A DNA stretch of 64,000 nucleotides, from NCBI GenBank assembly GCA_030407315.1, contig JALQPE010001669.1, positions 1 to 64,000 of the forward strand, given 5' to 3'. This DNA is from Asparagopsis taxiformis. Lineage: Eukaryota; Rhodophyta; Florideophyceae; Bonnemaisoniales; Bonnemaisoniaceae. The translations under genes and the position numbers were made by a program. Below, one piece after another: positions 56,535 to 64,000 of the stretch. Within the stretch, counting starts at the first letter, position 1; each line of letters opens with the position of its first letter. The notes under the pieces are model-generated. The model was not told where the DNA came from and ran no database searches. It saw nothing but the letters and a program-made list of their open reading frames with translations.

Positions 56535-59500
56535 ATGGCTCAACAATCCCCCAACGCTTTCGACCGCCAGGTGCGCTCTGCCAGCCGCCGTGACAACGAT
56601 TCTCCCACTCCTTCTCCCACTCCTTCTCCCTCTCCTTCTCCTTCTCTGCCCCCCCTGTCCCCATGGACGTTTGCGAAGCTGCTGCAGCGCTGACCCAGCT
56701 CAGCCCAGCACCTAAGCCCGTCCCCTCCGCCCCCTTCCGCTTCCGATCCCGCGGTTGTCCCGACAATCGACGCTGGCGTTCCCGCAACTCCGCTTCCGGC
56801 TCAATCTGCCGAAGCGGCGCCAGCCGTCGAGGGATCTGGTGCTCCTCTGCCTAGCTCGCCTGCTCCGGACATGATCATCGCGTCCGGCAGCGACTTGGCA
56901 GAGGATGCGGAGAAGGTCGATGATCACAACGCTCGTGACATCGTACCGAACAAGCCTCTCCGCAGCACCAGGCTGGCCTACCCTGGCACAGTGCCCATCC
57001 CGGTGATGTGGACTATGACATAAGTCCGGAGAGCTGCCGAAACATTCCAGTCTTCATTTCCCCTCTGGATGTTTCTCCTCCGGCAGTCGTGTCCAGGGTG
57101 GTCAGGCCGCATCGCGTTGATGAGTTGAAGAAAACGTTTCTCACTCAAGGATTTTCCGTGATTGCTTCACGCGTGTCCGTCTGCGAGGTGATTGATTCCA
57201 ATGCAAAAGTACGACTGCAATATGTCGATGGATCTCACCGAGTGACCGCGTTGAAGGCCATTCTCGAGTCGGCTGGACCTGCTCCTGCGAAGGACAGTCC
57301 AGAGTGGGAGGAGTTTGTCAGTTCAGACATTTACCGTCGATTTGGAACTATTCCAGTCGACTTTCTCCTCCCACCGACTCGGCTTGGCCGGGATGTCTTC
57401 TGCTCCGAAGAAGTACTCCCGCTTTCACGGCTGATGAACTTCCACACCCACAATGTCAGCGAGGTAACAGTTGCTGACAATGTGTGCTCTGTGATGGAGT
57501 TCATCAATATCCACCGCCTGGGAAAGAAGAAGATCGAGCCGACCGTTCAATACATCAAAGAACGGAAAGCGCTGAGCTGGATTCGTCCGAGACAGCTCAT
57601 GCGCTACGTCTCCATCGCCCAAGGTTTCAAGACCATTGAAAGCCCTGCTTTCAAATACTGGTCGAGCATCCCGAACAGGCCGGAGTTCGTGCAGTTCTCT
57701 TCCACAGAGGATCTGGCTGGGTGTACGGTGAACTTGTTGTTCAATGGGTCGTTCAGGAGTGCTCCGGATGTACAGAAGTGTTTCATCCTGGAGATGACGG
57801 CGCGCTACACTTGTAGCCGTCGGTCGGCCGGGCTGAAACCGTACTCGGTTGGTACCATTGGGCAGGAATGGATTGCTGGTTTGTTGGAAATCTTCGGGTA
57901 CGTGAAGGAGGTGGCCGAGTACTGGAACGTGTCGGATGTGTTGCGGATGCTGGATGGTTCAATTCCCAGCGTGGGTGACCCGAGCAAGAGCTTCGACATT
58001 CGCTCGCGCGTTGTCGAAGTTCTTGCTCAGATGGTCCCCAAGAAGGGGTGCTCGGCAGACTTCCGTCCCAAGGAAGGCCCCCCCGATGGTTACAGTTACG
58101 AAAATATTTTTCCCCGTAAGAAGTCTGTCTCCGGGAAGGACGCCAGGAAAATGCTCCTGCGCGTCACTGGGTACCGCGACATGCAAATGCGGAAACGCTT
58201 TCACGCGATGTACCCAGACATCCCACATGCTGCGCTCCCAGCCACATGTGGTGATGATGCCCCCATCCCTTCCTCTTCCAATTCCTTGCCCATCCCTTCA
58301 TCCTCCATTCCTTTGCCCCCACCACCTCAACTGGAATCTTCCAGCAATTCCGAGGTTGCCCCTGTTCCTCTCACTACCCCTGCCGTGTCTGCATCCTCCC
58401 CTGCGGTGACCCCGGTCAAGCCGACTGCGCGTGGTCCCCAGGCTGGCAGTGAACAGTCTGGTCCAGTTTCCCACGCCGGGACTGGTACCCCCAACCGTCC
58501 TGTCCAAGCCGCGCAGGAGCAGGTCTCACCGGCTTCGCAGCCTGAGCCTGCGACTCCGGCTGCCGAGCAGCACCCTGCTGCTCCGGCCCCCGCTGTCGAA
58601 GCTTCCCGTTCTGCATCTGCTAGCAGTTCGGGAAGCTCCAGCGATGACAGTTTCGTCCCTTCACCATCCGGTGGGGTTGGACAGAAGACGGTTGCGAGGA
58701 TTTCGACGGAGGGCCCTACTCCCGAGAATGTGGTCGAGGGCAGCAGTGCGAAGGGCGGTGCAGATCCTGACGAAGATGTCATTGAAGTCAGTGATTCTGC
58801 ACCGCCCGGAGTGGAAACTTCTGGGAGGAAAGTGATGCCCAGAAGGAGTACCCGCCTGCAAGCGAGTCGTTCCGGTCGTGGTGGAACGGCGGGTGGTGCT
58901 GTGGAGGTCGTCGAGCTGGAGAGCGCCCCCGAGGATGCGGGTGAAAACTCCATCCTCGGGAAGCGTAACTTGGAAGCCGCTTCTGCGACGCCCGAGCCTT
59001 CTACCAAAAAGAGAAGGCTCGGTGAGACTTCATCAAAGTCGTCGTCAAAGAAATCCAAGTCGGCTTCCCGAGGTCGCTCTCGGGAGCCGGTTCTCCAGTT
59101 CGACGACGCCCAGGAGAATCCCATTCCCGACAGTATCGTCGATGAGAATGTGGCCGCCGTTCTCCCCAGCGCAATTGCGTCTGGCAGCCGGATGAAGTAC
59201 TATATGGAAAGTACGACGGTGGAGACGGTTCGGGCGGAAATGAGGGCGGCAGCATTCCAGGCAGCTGCATCGCCGGGTGCTGAGGATACGGTGGTGGACA
59301 GGTACTTTGCGGTGAAGAAGGCATTGTTGGAAAACTTGGGGGTTATTGTTATGGAAGGCCTGTTGGCATCGTCCACGGCTGGTAATGCGACGCATGAGCT
59401 GTTCGGTCACTTCGCTAGGCAGTTCCCGCTGGTTGAGGAGGTTGAAAAACCCTCCCAGCAGTCTGATTCTAACGATGACGACAGGGAGCCACAGGACGAG

Positions 59501-60349
59501 CCGCCAGCTTTCGCAAAGCCCGGCTTCGATCCTTCGCCGTGGCAGTTCATCCACAACGTGGGTGATGCGAAGGACCGCATCGATGGTGGTCGTGGGCGCC
59601 TCTCTCTGCCGCGGCGTGAGTTGTGCGACAAGTTGGAGGAGGGGAATTTGGAGATGTACAAGAACAAGTTGGTGGCAGAGCTTGCTCTTGGTGTTTGTGC
59701 GGAGTTTCTCAAGCTGGGAATGGAGGGTGAGGATCCTGTCTTCTTCCCGAAGACAGGATTGCGGCTGCTTCTTACAGCAGATGGGGCTGCAGACCAGGAT
59801 GGGCACACGGACTTCATGGTAACGACGAATAGTGTTGGAGGTCCTACCAAGTCTCCATCATATTTCATGATGTCGAGCGGAGCCGGTGGGTTCTTTATAG
59901 TAGTTGCCCCTTATAGTCATGTATACCTGGTCAATCCGGACGCCGATATGTGGAAGGTTCCCCCTCTCACCTTTTGGGTGCCACCCTATTCCGTATTGGT
60001 TGGTCGCGGTGATCTTTACCATTACGGGGTCGGCTTCAGCCGAGGAGATCTTCCTGCGGGCGAAAAGCTAGTCTATGGCCTGCCCACGCGCGGCCACATC
60101 TACTTGAAGACGGAGAAGGACGTCCTCACGGACCACATCCACACCGTCGAATATTACAAGTACGATAGGAGCAATAGATATCATATCAGAAGTATTAAAA
60201 CCTATACTACTGTTCCCTGCTATAAAGTTCTGTCTTTCTCATCTCAACATTGTTACCTTAGCCCACTTTTCAATTCTCATCTATACATCTGTCCTTCATC
60301 TCATAGTTTAGTGCTACTCAGCAGATTGCTTGCTACTTTTCAATATTAG
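56535..60349 (+). pseudogene. ParB2-dioxygenase, element A right copy, N-terminally frameshifted
   Basis: ATG 56535 (GCAATGG after a CT-rich leader) starts the gene. Compared with the left copy, one G is lost at about 56648, one base is gained at about 56730, and one G is lost at about 57004. The N-terminal 155 residues are thus disjoined from the rest. From 57008 the frame is open through the ParB-like domain (VDGSHRVTAL), linker and dioxygenase domain (HTD, LYH, TRG). The natural TAG is changed to TAT at about 60178, adding some 57 residues up to 60349. A 165-base block at 59815-59985, right after HTD, has 11 amino-acid changes against the left copy. An internal start could still give a protein with both domains. 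Confidence 0.75.
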
Positions 60350-60649
60350 TCTACAACGTTATATGATTTTACTAGCTAGGCCGTAGGGGGAGACTAGTTT
60401 CAACCCTTGACAACGCGCAGATTTCGACTACGAGAGCCGTCACTGTGATAAATTATTTGTAGAATTTTCGTCTATCTTCCCACCTACACTAGGCTACCTA
60501 TATATATACAGGGTATAAACTGAACAGAGACCACGTGAGGTAAAATACTCCTGAGAGCTGCTCACAGCCGTACAGACCTTTGCTGAGCAATTTTCCCGAC
60601 TTCACACTTCGCTTCTCACCTTTACCAAGATGGGAGAAGGACGAAACTC
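60350..60649. other. gap between ParB2 and the hairpin array; no gene
   Basis: Mirror of about 21730-22000. A TATATATATA stretch lies at about 60499-60510. Nothing else is recognised. Confidence 0.4.
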
Positions 60650-60945
60650 CCTGCTGCTTACAGCCGAAGCCGTTTACCAGGGTTCCTTACAGCAAAGTCA
60701 TCGTACGATGACTTTGCTGTAAGCCAGTTTACCAGTGGTGTCCTTACAGCAAAGTCATCGTAACGATGACTTTGCTGTAAGGAACCGTTTCCTTGCAGTG
60801 GCCAAAGAATTTTTTACCGGGTAAAAAATCAGCAAGAATTATTACCGGGTAAAAAATCATGGCTGCTGTAATGATTTGTTTTCTTACAGCAAAGTCATCG
60901 TAACGATGACTTTGCTGTCAGCATCCCCGGTAAACGGCCCGCACT
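60650..60945. repeat. hairpin array between ParB2 and methyltransferase-SET (right)
   Basis: H1 at 60687-60722 (perfect, central base missing), 60744-60780 and 60884-60920, with H2 cores between the last two. Outer GTTTACC/GGTAAAC arms as in the left copy. Confidence 0.85.
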
Positions 60946-61225
60946 GTAATGGGGTGACTGCTTCTCCTACATCGCTCTCTTACTGGTGTTCTACATGCTG
61001 CGTTGCTACACAATTTCTCACTCACATCTTTATAGTTTCTCTCCTTTTCGTATCCATAGGTGTAGCAGTAGAAAAGTGGATAGTTTGCACTCCAGACCGC
61101 AGATGCCTTCCTGCAGTCATGTCACGATTGTTGTAGTCTAGTCTATAATATCTAGCGCTCCTGGAAGATGATGCACAGTCTATTGTCTCTTTCAATGCGT
61201 GTTTTATCAAATCTATCAAAGTAGC

Positions 61226-63997
61226 TCAGTTAGCTGGCCAATATTTTCTACCATAGTCAGCAAATATCTCCTCATCAGCTTCAACGTCTCTGGTCAGAAC
61301 GACCTTGACAGCATGGGGATTCTTGATATTCGAAGCAAAGTCCGGTTTGTCTATGGCATCGCCTTGTCGAAACTCGGCTGACTGTGTTCGACTCACCTCG
61401 GTCGCTTTCTCCGTTCCGTCAATGACCAGACAATCATTGAGGTAGCTGGTACAATTATAGACCGCTGGAACGAGCCAGACCTTCCGAACAGGTGCACCCC
61501 TCCCTATGTACGTGGTTTCCAATTCCATGTTGTAGTCCTGGAACCTCTCTCCTGTGCACCCAAATCCTTCCGGGCCGTACATCACTGATCTCTGCGGTTC
61601 CGAGTCTCGAATCTTCGCATAGAAAATCGTCCCGTTGTACCAGCCAATGACCGTCCCCTTCTTCAGTTTCTTCGCCGCGAATACGCCAAACCCACCACCT
61701 CTTACCTCCGATTGCGAAACATAGACACCGTAGAATGCGGCATCAGCAGCCAGAATCGCGTCCGGGTCTATGCTCCAAAACGAGTGCATGTCCTCGGCCG
61801 GCCACTGGTCCATAGGCACCCCGCTCAATCTGTGAAGCATAGACCCGTCCTTCTTCATTGACGCAACGAACACAAGCAGATGGTTCGGCAATGCTGTCAC
61901 AGCAGGTAAACCTTCTGGTGCATCTGAGATGTGCTTCTGACGAAGCCTTGGAGCTTTTCCTGTGACCGGTACCGACTCGTCCCCAAGAATACTCTCCACC
62001 TCACGCTGCAAGATCCCCCCATATCGCCCGGCTTTCACCTCACTGACGAAAGCATGCAGTATCCACTCCTGCGATGCATCGTGGCACCTTTTTTCCTTCT
62101 CACACCCAATGAACCGACGATACGTACCATCCCTCAACGTCATACACGCTATGGCTGTGCTGTATGTTCCCGAGAAGAAATCCATCACGATATCGTTCTG
62201 CTTCGAAAATCGTTCCAGAAGCTCACGAAGAGTGGTCAACGCCTTCTGCTCATGGCGCAGTCGGTTGTTCTGCCCATCGTATTGAGCTTCACCAGCCGAC
62301 AACCTCGGAACGTTGTCAATCGCGTTGGTGAACCCAGGGTGCCTCGATATGTCCGGATTGTGCAACCTGTAATCCACCATATCGTATGCAGCCATACCCT
62401 TCCCCCGCTTATACGCATGGATAACGAAATCGTGCATATTATGCAGTGTGCACGTTTTCGTCGATGGATTGGACGTAAAGCTGTGTGGTCGGCGAGATAG
62501 CACGACTGGAACACTGTCCACAATCATCTTGCCAGGCTCGGCATTTCTGATTGCATCCATCCATGCCACGAGTTGGCGCACGCTGGAATAGATCAGAGCA
62601 TGACCGCCAGGCCGAAGAACTCGAACTATTTCACACGCAACACTCGCCAACTCTTCCGGCTCCAGAATATCGTACTCCGAGTTTTCTCTGCCGCCTTCCC
62701 GCCTCGTGTTGAATGGAGGATCAGTGAGCACAAGCTGAACACTGTCCTCCAACACGCCATCTTCCAGGAAACTAATTTTGTCCTCCACCTCTTTGGCTAC
62801 ATCAGTGGCGTCACAATTCACAGTGTGAATGTAACGCCCCATCACAGCTTCCAGCTTGGTGACATATTCTGGCTTGGTTTCCTTTCCGACGTCAACGAGC
62901 GGTGCTTCTGTAGGCGATACAGTGTCAACCTCCATAGCGTCATCCTCGGCCGCACCTTCTCTTGTTGCTGTTTCGCTAGCAACCGCCGCATTATCGTCCT
63001 CTCCACCACCGCGCTCCAGCCTAGCCTTCTTCCTCTGTGGCTCCAGACTATCCTCTTCTATATCCTCGCTGCCATTGTTTGGCACTGCTGCGGATATTTC
63101 CATCTGCGCAGGTGCACCTTCAAGGATGCCAGGCTCGGGCGTATCCTCAAGACTGTGCAACTCATCCATGGTCAGAGGAAGCTTTCGTTGCTCTCGGGTT
63201 CGCAATAACCAAGCCTTCAGCCTCCTCTGACCATCCAGGGCATGAGACGTGTTCAACTTGGCTCGCATGAACGAGTTCAAGCCGAACTTGTCAGGAGTGT
63301 CGAAAAGCAAGGCTCGAAGTCTCTGCATCAGCTGACCACGCTCGGCGAACACATTCACCTCAGTGACACATTGGCGTATCGACAGCAGGAAGGCGCTTGT
63401 CAATGATCGCAGCCTTGCATCCACAGCCACTGGAAGGTCGGCACAGAACCCGTTTTCACTGTCTACAGTTTTCGGGACAATGGTCAGGTTTTTCCGATGC
63501 TCCTCGACCGCGCAGCCATCAGACCGATTCGGGAGTGACCTGAAGCAAAGGCTCGCAGGATCGAATACCATGAACGGCCAGCACATCGATTCAACATCCT
63601 CATACCCCAACACTCTTGCCCCGGTATCCCACGCAGCTAACACACGGTCGACAACAAATCCAAGCTGGTTGGCTTGCGCACTGGATGTTGCAATTCCAAC
63701 CATTCCACCACCACCAATGGCCCCGGATGTGGCTCTGGCCCGCCTAGATGGCACACTGCCCATCTCCTTACTGCGAATAGCCAAGATACACTGGCACATC
63801 ATAACCATCAGCCTCCTGAACCGCTTCTGGCTAGCCTGCAAAGAATCTTGCATGTCGGATGTAGCGCCGTCCAGAAAGTACCTGCTCGAAAGCAGTTCGC
63901 GGTTCAGTGGAGAGGACAATTCTCCGCGGGGTGTCTTGCCAAACATTTCGACGGCACGAGAACTAGTCACCCCCACCTGTTTCGGAAACTCAACCAT
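61226..63997 (-). CDS. DNA methyltransferase-SET fusion protein, element A right copy
   Basis: Open frame of 923 residues from ATG 63997, three bases from the window edge, so the true start could lie further out. Residues 1-260 are a helical region I do not recognise. A disordered acidic stretch with NLS-like RKKAR (about 310-370) follows. The beta-class amino-methyltransferase has motif IV DPPF at 426-429, RPGGHALIY after it, and motif I MDFFSGT at about 605-611. Residues 755-923 are a SET domain: GGGFGVFAAKKLKKGTVIGWY, YLNDC in the place of the usual NHS, and RDVEADEEIFADYGRKYW at the end. DNA amino-methylation and lysine methylation would both use SAM. The gene converges on ParB2. By position and integrity it is the reference copy for the truncated left one. 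Confidence 0.8.
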   Translation of the reverse strand: MVEFPKQVGVTSSRAVEMFGKTPRGELSSPLNRELLSSRYFLDGATSDMQDSLQASQKRFRRLMVMMCQCILAIRSKEMGSVPSRRARATSGAIGGGGMVGIATSSAQANQLGFVVDRVLAAWDTGARVLGYEDVESMCWPFMVFDPASLCFRSLPNRSDGCAVEEHRKNLTIVPKTVDSENGFCADLPVAVDARLRSLTSAFLLSIRQCVTEVNVFAERGQLMQRLRALLFDTPDKFGLNSFMRAKLNTSHALDGQRRLKAWLLRTREQRKLPLTMDELHSLEDTPEPGILEGAPAQMEISAAVPNNGSEDIEEDSLEPQRKKARLERGGGEDDNAAVASETATREGAAEDDAMEVDTVSPTEAPLVDVGKETKPEYVTKLEAVMGRYIHTVNCDATDVAKEVEDKISFLEDGVLEDSVQLVLTDPPFNTRREGGRENSEYDILEPEELASVACEIVRVLRPGGHALIYSSVRQLVAWMDAIRNAEPGKMIVDSVPVVLSRRPHSFTSNPSTKTCTLHNMHDFVIHAYKRGKGMAAYDMVDYRLHNPDISRHPGFTNAIDNVPRLSAGEAQYDGQNNRLRHEQKALTTLRELLERFSKQNDIVMDFFSGTYSTAIACMTLRDGTYRRFIGCEKEKRCHDASQEWILHAFVSEVKAGRYGGILQREVESILGDESVPVTGKAPRLRQKHISDAPEGLPAVTALPNHLLVFVASMKKDGSMLHRLSGVPMDQWPAEDMHSFWSIDPDAILAADAAFYGVYVSQSEVRGGGFGVFAAKKLKKGTVIGWYNGTIFYAKIRDSEPQRSVMYGPEGFGCTGERFQDYNMELETTYIGRGAPVRKVWLVPAVYNCTSYLNDCLVIDGTEKATEVSRTQSAEFRQGDAIDKPDFASNIKNPHAVKVVLTRDVEADEEIFADYGRKYWPAN

Positions 63998-64000
63998 CCT

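Larger units (their letters stand above)
44524..64000 (+). mobile_element. element A, right copy (continues past the window)
   Basis: Begins with CACTACGGTGTTGAAAAG inside element B and runs rightward with the same gene order as the left copy, inverted. Homology to the left copy covers 44524-63939. The last 61 bases extend the methyltransferase-SET gene, so the outer terminus is not in view. Small differences to the left copy throughout (indels, substitutions, repeat number) show a real second insertion instead of a folded assembly. Confidence 0.85.

Noticed and set aside
18337..63939. Inverted duplication as a folded assembly artefact
   Set aside because: The arms differ in substitutions, indels, repeat number (14 versus 8) and flanking elements, which a folded single copy would not show.
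52118..63997. A plasmid-like ParAB partition system
   Set aside because: No ParA ATPase is present and the ParB-like domains are fused to dioxygenases; only the binding-site idea is kept.

Overview
This window looks like transposon-dense nuclear DNA of an intron-poor eukaryote. The evidence is CACTA-type terminal inverted repeats, Tnp2/Plavaka-like transposases, a SET domain, basic nuclear-localisation-like patches, an NB-ARC relic, and long single-exon frames without bacterial gene packing. I suspect a red alga or another protist with compact genes and many transposons, but that is a weak inference. I recognise no housekeeping gene. Nearly everything is mobile DNA or its remains.

Layout. 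1-1.0 kb: broken NB-ARC ATPase with TPR-like pieces. 1.8-2.2 kb: minisatellite. 2.2-3.3 kb: internally deleted copy of a DUF7869-type putative transposase. 4.6-10.3 kb: a decayed ParB-like reading frame running into a beta-class DNA methyltransferase (DPPY), then an intact DUF7869-type gene. 11.0-13.1 kb: broken Tnp2 transposase. 13.87-18.3 kb: CACTA element B with two unfamiliar genes. 18.34-38.09 kb: large element A, left copy. 38.09-43.85 kb: element C, a related Tnp2 element cut by A. 43.85-44.06 kb: a scrap of a dioxygenase-like gene. 44.06-44.52 kb: the first 465 bases of a second B copy, cut by A. 44.52-64.0 kb: element A, right copy, in opposite orientation and running off the window.

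Element A is the main discovery. It starts with CACTACGGTGTTGAAAAG, has subterminal tandem repeats, and carries four genes: a Tnp2/Plavaka-like transposase; two paralogous proteins that join a ParB/sulfiredoxin-like domain to a C-terminal 2-oxoglutarate/Fe(II) dioxygenase-like domain (HxD...H...R); and, convergent to them, a protein joining a beta-class DNA amino-methyltransferase (DPPF) to a SET domain. Each gap between these genes holds arrays of two palindromes, H1 and H2. My reading is a self-mobilising element that brings its own chromatin kit: a DNA writer joined to a probable histone writer, a probable oxidising modifier, a ParB-like DNA or nucleotide-binding module, and palindromes that could be its binding sites. 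The ParB-like/methyltransferase locus beside a DUF7869 gene at 4.6-10.3 kb suggests that a second, unrelated transposase class carries a simpler version.

The two A copies give a built-in comparison. They are close to identical but not the same: transposase and ParB1 are intact on the left; ParB1 is intact on the right; ParB2 is frameshifted in both at different places; the right transposase has two compensating indels and a nonsense codon; the left methyltransferase-SET gene has lost its 5' end. All calls come from reading the sequence; no search or structure prediction was run.
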